Assembly (NCBI RefSeq): GCF_964340395.1
Contig: NC_135558.1
Location: 3,330,001 to 3,394,000, forward strand
DNA length: 64,000 bases
Direction of reading: 5' to 3'
DNA from: Glandiceps talaboti
Lineage: Eukaryota > Hemichordata > Enteropneusta > Spengelidae
Shown here in pieces: positions 1 to 11,866 of this stretch. The position numbers were made by a program, and so were the translations under genes. Positions within the stretch are counted from its first letter, which is position 1. Every line of letters begins with the position of its first letter. The notes under the pieces were generated by a model. The model saw only the letters and a program-made list of their open reading frames with translations, had not been told where the DNA came from and did not search any database.

Positions 1-40
1 ACTGGGAGGACGTACATTATTGTTATTATTTTATAGTTTT

Positions 41-420
41 GCCAATTCCAGTGAATTTGTAGACCGAGAAACGCAAAACAACGTATAATATACACAGCGC
101 TGAACATGGTCCGCCATGTTCGGCCCGGAAGCTGAATACTAATCATAGCGACACGCGTACGTACACGTACACACACATATACACGCCAATGAACTGCTGT
201 GAACACAAATGTGTTTCATGAATGCGTTGTATTTTTAAACAGTGGAAATGACAATCATAAGTAACAACATACATTTCGAAAAAATACCTAGTCGTATGAA
301 GAAACAGAACAAATAAGCTTGTATTGTTATGCTCGTTCCGGGGCCGCGATGCCCAATAACGGAGTACATTATCAGTAATAATGTACAGCGATGACGTCAC
401 AAAATTCACTGGAATTGGTA
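41..420. mobile_element. Foldback element with about 20-bp terminal inverted repeats
   Basis: Left end CCAATTCCAGTGAATTT is matched in reverse complement at about 400-418. Internal inverted segments around ACATGGTCCGCCATGT add further hairpins. No coding capacity is visible, so it is a non-autonomous MITE-like element. Confidence 0.6.
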
Positions 421-1168
421 ATGCTATAATATAATACTCAATATACTATACTTATGTAGTCACAATTGGAGTCGTCATGGTAACAAGGTAATAATATTGA
501 ATTTGGAAAACAGGCGAGGCTGCTTTTATATTGGCTTCATTTCTTCATGATTTATGTTTAGGGACCCAAAAAAGTCATTTTCACCAATTATGTCTCTCTG
601 TCTATATAGAGTATCTGAATTGACAAATTTGGCGTGACATTCTGGGGTAAAACAAAGTTAGGAACTTGTAATTTCTTTAAATAGTAACTCAGGATTGTTT
701 TGTTAAAGAGATTAGGATCTCCTAAATTTCTTCAAGTTTGTTTCCCAGGAAACCTCTTGCCAGTGTACAGTGGGCCTCGTGAGTAAGATATTCCATTGTG
801 CATATTAAACTCTATGATGTTTACATGTAACTATGCAGAGTTGGTGAAAATGACTCTTCTTGGTCTCCTAAACTTAAGCTAGCTAAGATACAATCGAGAC
901 TTGCCTGACAGAGAAAATTCGGTCGTTCTTTAACAGAAATTGGGACAACCTTTTTTTCAGAGTCACGAGGTTAGTGAAGGTGTATACAGACAAGAAATGA
1001 ATACCAAAGTACACGACCGTGTCCGTCTATTGTCCTGTTCAGAGTATTTTTCTACTTCGGAGAATGTTTACCTTGTAAAGCCATAGCGATTATGACGTCA
1101 CATCATTCGATCCCCCGATAGCCATTGCCTAGCTATATCATGACAGAAAAGAAAGTTTTGTGACGTCA
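392..1168. promoter_or_regulatory. Three perfect CRE palindromes TGACGTCA
   Basis: TGACGTCA occurs at 392-399, 1093-1100 and 1161-1168. This is the full cAMP-response (CREB/ATF) site. No gene start is visible nearby in the window, so function is uncertain; the first copy lies inside the foldback element. Confidence 0.3.
560..870. mobile_element. Foldback (MITE-like) element
   Basis: AAGTCATTTTCACCAA at about 574-590 returns inverted as TTGGTGAAAATGACT at about 840-856, with flanking bases also pairing. The interior is noncoding. Confidence 0.5.
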
Positions 1169-1349
1169 CTAGAAGCATTGTTCAGAAGGAAGGTCGATTC
1201 ATAACGGATAGTCTGGATATAAAGCGGATTAACCGACAAAAACATTCTCAATTTAATAATATGTCATTGTCGAACAGATAAAATACATGTAATGTAATTT
1301 AAGTAAGGTAAACGACGTTCCGCAATGTTAGTACACTACTTAGGATTTT

Positions 1350-1353
<4 letters not shown>

Positions 1354-1380
<27 letters not shown>

Positions 1381-1427
1381 GTTTTGTTTTGTTTTGTTTT
1401 GTTTTGTTTTGTTTTGTTTTGTTTTGT
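1354..1427. repeat. (GTTTT)n pentanucleotide microsatellite
   Basis: About 15 uninterrupted copies of GTTTT. Confidence 0.95.
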
Positions 1428-1796
1428 GATTCAATAGAAAGGCCTGGGTTGTGTCTTTGTAGGCACACGTATTTACACCAGACCATCTGAGTATTAATCA
1501 TGTATCCAGAAGTATACTAATTCTTGGTTGCTCCTGGTCATACCTTAAACCTACACGAGCTGGAACTGGGATGGTTCTTTATTCATATTCATATTCAGAT
1601 TCTTATTCATATTCAGATATGTATTGTATCTGTTGATTAATGGTCAATAATATCCGTAGGTGGTGTAGTGTTAAGTTTATATCTTGAGCGAAAGCTTGGT
1701 TTTGAATCTGGTACCATGGTAAAACTGCACTATTTTGTAGCTGTAGTATCGTTTTTCGATAATTAATGGTCGATCTTAACCATAACTATTGAAGTA

Positions 1797-1945
1797 ACAG
1801 GTTTAAACGTAATCGCCGTTCAGGGTGCTGATTTTTGGGTGCGGTCCCAAAACTGTATACGGCTGCAAACAGGTTTATACGTAATCGCCGTTGAGGGTGC
1901 TGATTTGTGGGTGCGGACCTAAAACTATGTATACGGCTGCAAAAA
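1797..1945. repeat. Two-copy tandem duplication, about 70 bp
   Basis: Two adjacent copies begin CAGGTTTA and share CGTAATCGCCGTT and GGGTGCTGATTT, ending TATACGGCTGCAAA. A few substitutions and a small indel separate them. Confidence 0.8.
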
Positions 1946-2811
1946 ATACGTTCACCCATAGGGTGTACGATATCACGAGTGTTAAGTTATTGTACCTATA
2001 AACAAAACAATGTTCAGTTAAATGCCGCTTTAAAACGACACAATCCCAGAAAGTAAGATAGACGAGATTTATCAGACGTGGTTTACAAATGCAAACGTAT
2101 TTATGGTCTGTTACGACTGTTTGATTAATTCGCAAATATCAAAGGTGTACATGTGCTATATGGAAGAAATGAGTTACCACCCTAACAATGTATGCGTCCA
2201 TGTCTTATTGACGAGTGTGATTCAAACTCAGCTGTTATGTTGTAACCATGGACACCTTAATAGTAAATACCTACATGTATGTATGTATGTACGCACATAG
2301 TTCAATTATGCCTGAATAATGGAACAAACAGAATCTATAGGATGGGTTTGGCAGCACGGAAAAAAATCTTGATGCAAAAGATTGTCTGATAATGAGTGTC
2401 GAAAAGTTTAGCTAATGATTCAGAACACTAGAAAAGCATTGCCAGTGGCAATTCAAAACAACACAGTTTTGGGGGAATGCAGTGGGTGGAAAAACATTAT
2501 ATTATCTCCCAAAATTTAGACTGGGGTCAAAATTTACGGCAGGTGGGCCTGGGGAGAAATGGGTGGGGAGCGCATGAAATAGATTGACGGTTTAAAGGAG
2601 GGGTGGGGGTGAAAATTCTGATGGTCTGAAAGAGGGCCCCGAAATATTTTGCTCATGACTTGAACCACACTAAACCTCAGAAACGGTCATTTACCGACTC
2701 GGAGTAGATTAAAAAAATTCTAGCTGCTTCACCGCAATACCTTCTGAAACATGCATTCAGTGATGAATTGGGTGACAGCGCGCCATGCGAATGTATTTGT
2801 GTATTCCTTCC
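1946..2811. other. Noncoding stretch, no gene seen
   Basis: Only short chance ORFs. A G-rich patch at about 2520-2640 has no recognisable identity. Confidence 0.5.
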
Positions 2812-2953
<142 letters not shown>

Positions 2954-3101
2954 CTCTTCTTTCTCTCCCCTTTCAAAATAGGTATTAAAGTGTAGGTAAT
3001 ATAGTCATACAGTTGTATAATAATTGGGTTCATTTCGGGGGGGGGGCATGAATATGGGTGGCTGCTAAATGTTTTCTTAACCAAAATAAGTATTCACCAG
3101 T

Positions 3102-3120
3102 CCCCCCCCCCCCCCCCCCC
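3102..3120. repeat. Homopolymer C tract (19 C)
   Basis: Nineteen consecutive C; a shorter G run lies just upstream at about 3038-3046. Confidence 0.9.
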
Positions 3121-5030
3121 GTCGTAAACCCCAGCCTTAGTATCGAAGTAGATACAAATCATAACATAAAACCCCGGACGACTATTTTCTATAGCGGTCT
3201 GAGATAAAACATTCCTTAACTTGCCCATATCCAGTCACCTCCGATCCACAACCATCAATGAACCATGAACAACTTTATTCATGCGGAGCTCTGCTATAGA
3301 AACTATGATGAACACGGGCTTGACAGTCCCTGTCTGTGGTATGCGATCAATGTGATCAAGAGGTGTCACACAACTCGAGGTCAAATAGCACAGTGAACGC
3401 AAGGTGACACTTTAGTGGAAACGTTATCAACACACGATACACTTTGTAGGATTGTCAAAAGTGGAATTTCAGTAAGCACTTGTGATGAGAACAATATCTC
3501 CAAGATCATTATAAAGATATGCTTTTCATTTGTAACAAAGTATACATGTAAAAGACTGTTGAAAAGACAGTGCAACTGTATGGGAAGCCGTTCAGGCCAA
3601 ACGTATTTTTTTATTTTAGCTCAACTGTATGAGGAACGAGGCACTTCTTATTCCTTTACTCATTCTCTGTCCGTCCCCGAGTTCTCTTCAACCTTTTTGT
3701 GAGTTTTTGAACACGTGTTCATTAGTTATGGCTCATGATGAACGGAGTGGTTGCATAATTTTACAATGACAAAATGCATGTTTTCAATGCATCGCGGTTA
3801 GCCTAATTCAATACCTGGGTATATGCATATATTGATACATAGTTACAATAAAGAAGATACTGTTTTTCTAAGGATTCAATCCTAGAGTTATCAAATCAAT
3901 GGAACATGTAGATTTAATACATAGGACCATTCTTGTATTCTGAGCCAACTTTTTCATATAATAGTTCTGCCAGACAACACACCTAAACTCTTAAACCTAT
4001 TCCCAACAGGGCTTTTAACTGTTTTTTTTTTTTAAATTTTATTTCCGACAGAAAACTAGAATTTGTGCAACCGTTTACAGTATAAAGAATATGACGGAGG
4101 GTCTATGCACGGACCGAGATCTGGATATCTACGATATTCCGAGCCATAACTGTTTCGTTTTTTGAACGGTGGATCATGATGCAGGGCATATGTTGACGAA
4201 CTCCTGGCTAGGTCTAGAATTACGGCTTGTCTGTGTCTTGAATCCATGTTAGAGGTGTGTACTGTGGACGATAGCATTTGAGTTATGTTGATAGGGTGTT
4301 GTTGAGAGGGTTGGGACCTCAAAGCGATACACATGACAGCATAGTATAGGGCCAGGTATCGGTTTACGGGTGATGATATTTACCTCTGGCATGTACCAGG
4401 GCCAATGATTCATAGTCACCTGAGCATACCAAGGTGGTCGCCATTCGTGCTATGTAAACACAAAATACAATACAATACAAGCAAGGCAATACTTGGCTGA
4501 CGTCAATAAAACACAACTTCGTGGGAATTGGCTTCAGCAACCCTGGAATGTCAATAAGGAGTGGAAAAATCACATTCATTAATATGCATTGAAACAACAT
4601 TTTTCCCGAAAGGGATGTTCTAAAAATAAACACATGGCACATCATAGCAGTTTCTGCAGTTTCGAAGTCAAGAAGTGGCCCGGCTATTTGGTGAACTTGA
4701 AACTCTACAAATGGTACAGCTATCGGAGACTTGCCGACAGAGAATGGAATAAAATATATAGATTATTTATAAAAAGTTTAAAAACATCTTTAAGAAATTA
4801 CTAAGCTATTTGGTGAATTCTACAAAATGGGCTCAGAATATACACTTACAAAAGTGTAGCTATCGAAGACTTACGAAAACACAGAATCAAAAAGCGTTAT
4901 AACAAAAACTGTGTATACTAAACTTGTAATATTTCATGCCCATGGACAGTTTTTGATTTTTCCCTCTACTCCTTGGTAGGAATCCCGACTTACCACGAAA
5001 TCTCTTTGTAATATATTGCGGGGTTTGATA
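3121..5030. other. Noncoding stretch apart from one weak ORF
   Basis: Nothing convincing except the hypothetical minus-strand frame at 4056-4334. Short AT-rich ORFs look like chance. Confidence 0.4.
4056..4334 (-). CDS. Candidate terminal exon or small ORF (92 aa, hypothetical)
   Basis: The minus-strand frame ends in a protein-like, Arg/Ser/Tyr-rich tail (MDSRHRQAVILDLARSS onward). An acceptor-like CCACAG precedes its second half. No domain is recognised and no partner exon was found, so it may be the last exon of a gene with distant exons, a pseudogene piece, or chance. Confidence 0.2.
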   Translation of the reverse strand: MCIALRSQPSQQHPINITQMLSSTVHTSNMDSRHRQAVILDLARSSSTYALHHDPPFKKRNSYGSEYRRYPDLGPCIDPPSYSLYCKRLHKF

Positions 5031-5035
5031 TATTG

Positions 5036-5290
5036 CGGGGTTGTCGGTGACCGAGTGGTTAAACAACTTGCCTCTTACAACTGCGGTCGTGGTTCGAACT
5101 CATTCAAGGTGTTTGGTAATTTAACACGTGTTGTAAGTGAGAAGAGTGTCGTTCAGTTTGATTCTACCGAACAACGCAAGTTTTAACGCAGGTTTTCCCC
5201 GGGTACTCCGGTTTCCTCCCTTATTAAACTCTGAACCCTCCTCCTGTTATTGGGCAATACATAGGCTATTGGATGGTTTATAAATAAATA
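5036..5290 (+). mobile_element. tRNA-derived SINE copy
   Basis: The head has an A-box-like TGACCGAGTGGTTA and a B box GGTTCGAACTC at roughly tRNA spacing, so it looks like a type 2 tRNA-derived RNA polymerase III promoter. The body contains CCGGGTACTCCGGTTTCC, a block I recognise from invertebrate SINEs. It does not close into an intact tRNA, so it is not a tRNA gene. Confidence 0.65.
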
Positions 5291-5463
5291 TCGACAAAAA
5301 CATTTTAATACCAATGCCGACGGATTATAAGATTACGTGCTTCTGTTGGTAATTCGCCATATGATATAAAATATCCGTAATAACACGCTGCACGTCTTCA
5401 GTGATATCTTTCTTCAATTCCTGGTAAAAATCCGCGTTCAAAAGTTATATCTCTGCCTCAAAG

Positions 5464-5541
5464 TATGTATGTATGTATGTATGTATGTATGTATGTATGT
5501 ATGTATGTATGTATGTATGTATGTATGTATGTATGTATGTA
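5464..5541. repeat. (TATG)n microsatellite
   Basis: About 19 perfect TATG copies; the poly-MYVC ORF across it is an artefact. Confidence 0.95.
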
Positions 5542-6212
5542 GGCTGGTTACATACATATACACACACCCTATTTATATTAACCTGGAATTCATATCTACT
5601 CAGGCTCTAGAATTGTTGCTTGACAAATGGGGTCAGACCACAAACTACCATTCTTTAAGGTATACTATATACACACTAGGAACACCAATCTCTTTGTTAT
5701 AGGAAAGTAAAAGGGATCTGAATGTACTATTCAGATACTAGTGACACAAGACCAAAATAGAAACGAACAAAGTATATATCACCAAATGGTGAATGACTAA
5801 GCTATTTCAATTCACTACTATATGTACACTAAACACCTTTTATTTGGCTAAGACGGCTTACAGAGAGATGAGGGGAGAGATCAATAGTTCAATGTAGGAT
5901 AAAAAAGGGTAATTCTTTTAAGGGAGGAGAAGTCAGTGCACATTTACTTCGAAATTTTGTAAGTTATTGAATCGCTGTTATCTGTTTTATCAAAGTGTCA
6001 TCGCCCAAAAAAATTGTAACGTACCTGCCCCTCTCCCCTCCCCAATACCAATTCGAGAAAAATATATTCTTGGTTCGATCGACAAAGTTTTAGCGCAGTT
6101 CTGCTTTGTTAAGGATAACTACAGTCATTAATGTATGCAGCAATTGTACTGTGTGCAGGTCAGTTCAGGTCAGGTCAGTTCTGTATGTAGGGTAGCGCCA
6201 ACCGCTGTTCTT
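5542..6212. other. Noncoding stretch with one MITE-end fragment
   Basis: At about 5885-5925 the sequence matches the terminal inverted repeat of the foldback element at 29891-30119 (AGTTCAATGTAGGATAAAAA). No gene is seen. Confidence 0.45.
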
Positions 6213-8167
6213 CAGCTCTGGAAGTCCACATAAAAATTAAGGAAGCGTAAGCTTTGGAAGTTCACATAAAAGTAAGGAAGAGCCCGCTCTGGAAGTTCAC
6301 GTAAAGTAAGGAAGAGTCAGCTGTGGAAGTTCATGTAAAAGTAAGGAAGAGTCAGCTGTGGAAGTTCATGTAAAAGTAAGGAAGAGTTACCCGTGGAAGT
6401 TCATGTAAAAGTAAGGAAGAGTCAGCTGTGGAAGTTCATGTAAAAGTAAGGAAGAGTTACCTGTGGAAGTTCACATAAAGTAAGGAAGAGTCAGCTGTGG
6501 AAGTTCATGTAAAAGTAAGGAAGAGTCAGCTGTGGAAGTTCACGTAAAAGTAAGGAAGAGTCAGCTGTGGAAGTTCACGTAAAAGTAAGGAAGAGTCAGC
6601 TGTGGAAGTTCATGTAAAAGTAAGGAAGAGTCAGCTGTGGAAGTTCATGTAAAAGTAAGGAAGAGTCAGCTGTGGAAGTTCATGTAAAAGTAAGGAAGAG
6701 TTACCTGTGGAAGTTCATGTAAAAGTAAGGAAGAGTCAGCTGTGGAAGTTCATGTAAAAGTAAGGAAGAGTTACCTGTGGAAGTTCACGTAAAGTAAGGA
6801 AGAGTCAGCTGTGGAAGTTCATGTAAAAGTAAGGAAGAGTTACCTGTGGAAGTTCACGTAAAGTAAGGAAGAGTCAGCTGTGGAAGTTCATGTAAAAGTA
6901 AGGAAGAGTTACCTGTGGAAGTTCACGTAAAGTAAGGAAGAGTCAGCTGTGGAAGTTCATGTAAAAGTAAGGAAGAGTCAGCTGTGGAAGTTCATGTAAA
7001 AGTAAGGAAGAGTCAGCTGTGGAAGTTCACGTAAAAGTAAGGAAGAGTCAGCTGTGGAAGTTCACGTAAAAGTAAGGAAGAGTCAGCTGTGGAAGTTCAC
7101 GTAAAGTAAGGAAGAGTCAGCTGTGGAAGTTCACGTAAAAGTAAGGAAGAGTCAGCTGTGGAAGTTCATGTAAAAGTAAGGAAGAGTCAGCTGTGGAAGT
7201 TCATGTAAAAGTAAGGAAGAGTCAGCTGTGGAAGTTCATGTAAAAGTAAGGAAGAGTCAGCTGTGGAAGTTCATGTAAAAGTAAGGAAGAGTCAGCTGTG
7301 GAAGTTCATGTAAAAGTAAGGAAGAGTTACCTGTGGAAGTTCATGTAAAAGTAAGGAAGAGTCAGCTGTGGAAGTTCATGTAAAAGTAAGGAAGAGTTAC
7401 CTGTGGAAGTTCACGTAAAGTAAGGAAGAGTCAGCTGTGGAAGTTCATGTAAAAGTAAGGAAGAGTTACCTGTGGAAGTTCACGTAAAGTAAGGAAGAGT
7501 CAGCTGTGGAAGTTCATGTAAAAGTAAGGAAGAGTTACCTGTGGAAGTTCACGTAAAGTAAGGAAGAGTCAGCTGTGGAAGTTCATGTAAAAGTAAGGAA
7601 GAGTCAGCTGTGGAAGTTCATGTAAAAGTAAGGAAGAGTCAGCTGTGGAAGTTCACGTAAAAGTAAGGAAGAGTCAGCTGTGGAAGTTCACGTAAAAGTA
7701 AGGAAGAGTCAGCTGTGGAAGTTCACGTAAAGTAAGGAAGAGTCAGCTGTGGAAGTTCACGTAAAAGTAAGGAAGAGTCAGCTGTGGAAGTTCATGTAAA
7801 AGTAAGGAAGAGTCAGCTGTGGAAGTTCATGTAAAAGTAAGGAAGAGTCAGCTGTGGAAGTTCATGTAAAAGTAAGGAAGAGTCAGCTGTGGAAGTTCAT
7901 GTAAAAGTAAGGAAGAGTCAGCTGTGGAAGTTCATGTAAAAGTAAGGAAGAGTTACCTGTGGAAGTTCATGTAAAAGTAAGGAAGAGTCAGCTGTGGAAG
8001 TTCATGTAAAAGTAAGGAAGAGTTACCTGTGGAAGTTCACGTAAAGTAAGGAAGAGTCAGCTGTGGAAGTTCATGTAAAAGTAAGGAAGAGTTACCTGTG
8101 GAAGTTCACGTAAAGTAAGGAAGAGTCAGCTGTGGAAGTTCATGTAAAAGTAAGGAAGAGACAGCTC
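6213..8167. repeat. 35-bp minisatellite with 626-bp higher-order structure
   Basis: About 55 copies of a 35-bp unit containing GTGGAAGTTCATGTAAAAGT and AAGGAAGAGTCAGCT. Variants are CATG/CACG, CAGCT/TACCT and a 34-bp form lacking one A. The order of variants repeats every 626 bp (registers at 6475, 7101 and 7727), which equals fourteen 35-bp plus four 34-bp units. Confidence 0.95.
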
Positions 8168-9320
8168 ATTCTCAATCACATTTATGTCATCAACAGGTGG
8201 TTTTTTGAGAATAGAGCGCCATCAGCGATTGGCTTTACATCTTTCCATTACATCTTACATCTTACCATTCCCATCTCTGATAGCGACACTCAAGTGAAGT
8301 CATAGTAGTCGGGGTGGGGGTGGGGTTCCTATAGACTTCTGATATGATTAGCAAGTACATACTATATTTGTCTTGGGTGAATGGTTGCTATGATCATGGT
8401 TGTGATAATTTGTTTCAGAATGTACATTTTACGCTCTACCAATAATCATAGATTTTTCCCCACACTTACTTTGTTGATAAATCCTAAATTTACAAATATT
8501 GTTTGCATTAGTTTACTGCGATCATATGATAAACTTGTCAAAACTCCTACAATAAAGTTTGTTTTTTCCACTTTTCTTGACAAAGTGATAATCAATTATA
8601 CAGCTTTCAATAAACATTTCAATTAAATCCTGCAAAATGACAAACTATAGCTTTAATACATGATGACAGATTGTGAGATATGTCTCGTTTCATTCTACCT
8701 TCAACAAGACAGAGATTGGCCGATGTATGAGGGCACCCTATACTTGCTCAAGTCTGAGCTTTTTTCATTTATTTATTTGAATAATGTTTTAACACAGGGG
8801 TCTTCTTTCATGTGATAATAATGACCAGAGTGAGTGATTGAATGTGAAACAGTTAACTACTACCTTGCTAGTAAAAGGGACAAATTCAAGAAAAAAGTTG
8901 GACATTTTCCTTTGCTTCCAAGGGACTGCTAGTCTAGAGAGCGCCCCAGCACAATGTTCCTTACAAGCTAATGATGAGCTGTATAGTTCACTGCCCAAAA
9001 TGTGTGACTGGGTATGGTAAACTCCTTGATGTAACAAGGGTGGATATCAATAACCTCCAGATTCTAAACACCGATGTTGGGGATATAATACTCTTATTAC
9101 ATGCATACCAGGTGTCCATTATATGATGGGAAATACACATCACTTTTTAATATTGTGAACCATATACTGGGTTGTAAAGTGACAGGTTCCCTGAAATCAC
9201 ACGTTTAGAATCATATGTAAAGACCACAAGTGGATTAGCAAATATAACGATATATTTTTACTTCCAACACAAATCTAGATCTTAACCCCCTGTCCATCCT
9301 TCTATATCTGTCTTTCTACC
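8168..9320. other. Noncoding stretch, no gene seen
   Basis: Unique-looking AT-rich sequence with only chance ORFs. Confidence 0.4.
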
Positions 9321-9416
9321 TTATTTATTTATTTATTTATTTAATGGAATATCAACGGGAAAGCGTCCTATTTACAAGCTCCTTAAAAAAACTGAACAAT
9401 TCAAGAACAAGACAAG

Positions 9417-9486
<70 letters not shown>

Positions 9487-9551
9487 AACAAAACTAACAA
9501 CCTACACATAAAAACACGCAACAAGGCAAACACCAAAATCAATCTTGCTAG
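9321..9551. repeat. Interspersed element with internal (CA)n, related to 35738-35937
   Basis: Shares TTATTTAATGGAA, a CCTATTTACAAGC-like block, ACAAAACTAACAA and AATCAATCTTGC, in order, with the copy in WDR31 intron 4. Here a (CA)n run of about 60 bp (9420-9482) sits in the middle. Confidence 0.7.
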
Positions 9552-10068
9552 ATGAACCTGAGATGACAATTGCCTTTTTAAAATTTCTCAGAGATAAGTT
9601 AAAGTCAATATTCGAAATACTACAAAAAAGACCACTACAAGTTGTCATACATCTCTGAATGGCACAGTGTTTAAAAAAAACACATTAATTCTACTGACTT
9701 TATTTTATTTCTTACTAGCATTGCCTGTTGTCTCTCATTTGGTCAACTTTACATGACTGATACTCAACACCACTGAAGACTCAGAAGAAAAATATCTGAA
9801 GAAAAATCTGGACCTCTTTTGACCCAACATGTAATTAACAGTAATGTTAGGACTGCTGTAAAAATAGAAATTTGTTGTAAATGTATAAATGTGCAAAAAA
9901 CACTAATCAGCTTATAATGTCAAAGTGATATACATTTTTAGATAATACAGTTTGAACTTGACATGCTCTTAATCATAAATAGTGACTGTGGTAACAATGA
10001 TAATGAAACCATACAGCTCTTTTTTATTGCCATTCTAGGACTTTGTTTTTTGTATTCTTCTTTCCATG
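9552..10068. other. Noncoding stretch, no gene seen
   Basis: Possibly includes 3' flank of the transporter transcript; nothing recognisable. Confidence 0.35.
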
Positions 10069-10216
10069 TACATGTATGTGTGTGTGTACATAAATACTGT
10101 ACACTGTATGTATGTATGTATGTATGTGTGTGTGTGTGTGTGTATGTGCGTACGTACATGTGTGTGCATACATGCTTGCGTGCGTGCGTACGTGCTTGCG
10201 TGCGTGCATGCATGTA
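10069..10216. repeat. Degenerate GT / TATG / TGCG repeat tract
   Basis: Alternating purine-pyrimidine blocks with TATG, (GT)n and (TGCG)n. The histidine- and cysteine-rich ORFs are artefacts. Confidence 0.9.
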
Positions 10217-10276
10217 GGTGTGTATGCAGAAAACCTACAAAATTACCCTGATAATGAGAAATACTCATAACTGGTA

Positions 10277-10282
10277 TTTATT
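10277..10282 (-). terminator. Candidate poly(A) signal AATAAA for the transporter gene
   Basis: The minus strand reads AATAAA about 345 nt after the transporter stop codon. Placement and hexamer are suitable, but cleavage-site context was not evaluated. Confidence 0.3.
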
Positions 10283-10625
10283 AGTACATGTGCAGTGGTA
10301 GTGCTTTGATAAACATCAACATGATCCATAACTTGCAATATGCCACACGTGCACATAATGTTTGTGTCACTTGAAATAAAGTGTCAAGACAGTTTACATC
10401 CAAGTCTGACAGCCAATGAATCCACTGTATATGTTAGAGATAGTTCAAGCTACCCTTCCTGTCTATGGAATGTCCAAGTTAACTCTAAACTTTCACTTTC
10501 TTTCCAGATGTCACCCTTGTAGGTTTCCTCACAAAGATTTCCAAAATTTCATTTTTCTCATAGCATCTGTTAGATGTAGTAGTGGTATAACCAATCAATA
10601 TTTGATTTTTCTTCCTTTTCCTTCT

Positions 10626-11116
10626 TCACTCATCTTCCATAGTTCCATATAGAGTTGATTTATGTTCTGGATCAGTACCAGTGGCATCACTGTCATCTAA
10701 AAGGGCTTTATCTGTTGATTCTCTTTCTTGAACTTTCTTTATGTCTCTCTTAATGACGAACAGACTCAGCAGGTACAATAGAGCTCTAGAAAAAAAATGA
10801 AAATTCATTGTGGAATTACAGACAGGCTGAGAATAATAGCTGTGAGCTTTGAGTACATGAAGCATTTTTCTTTTCAACACCTTCATTCATTTTACTTTGA
10901 GTAGCATTCTGAGTCATCAATTGCATGTGTGTTTGTAACTGCATGCGCGCAGTATAATAAAAATATATAATAAAAATGAATGCAATGAGAAAATCTTTCT
11001 TGGTATATGACAATTATGCCATAAGGAAACAAACAAACAAACAAGCATGCATCCATCCATCCATCCACCCACCCACCCACACATGCATGCCTGCATACAC
11101 GCATGCATGCACGCAC

Positions 11117-11149
<33 letters not shown>

Positions 11150-11173
11150 AACAAACACACACAAACACACAAA

Positions 11174-11213
<40 letters not shown>

Positions 11214-11644
11214 CGCACACATACATAGATACATACACCCCCACACACCAGTCTAGTGCTATTCTTCATCAAATCTTTCAGACATCTCTTTCAGTCTAAC
11301 TTAGTGAAATCCTGAAATGCATGAGATGAAATTGAGAATTCCAAACTACAGCCACCCGCACAGTCATTAACATAATGTTTTTGTTAGTCAATCACAGAAT
11401 TCTACCAAATCATAAGGTAGTGTTTATTGTGAGCAGTTACACAATGTCCATATATGGTATATTATGATATCAGCATACTACTTATACACTGTTTACATCA
11501 TTATAACAGTTTTGGGGTGTACTCATTTGCATGAACAACATTTCATTATGATTGAGTTATGGTTTAATAAGCCACGGTTAGAGACCACACTGGCATTCAG
11601 ACTAACCCCCCCCCCCCCCACACACACACACACATACATACATG

Positions 11645-11717
<73 letters not shown>

Positions 11718-11723
11718 TCACAT

Positions 11724-11805
<82 letters not shown>

Positions 11806-11816
11806 GCTCACATACA

Positions 11817-11866
<50 letters not shown>

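Noticed and set aside
5036-5110. Functional tRNA gene
   Set aside because: A and B boxes are present but an acceptor stem and full cloverleaf could not be formed, and SINE body sequence follows.
6213-8167. CRISPR-like array of 35-bp repeats
   Set aside because: There are no unique spacers; the whole 35-bp unit repeats head to tail. The window is eukaryotic.
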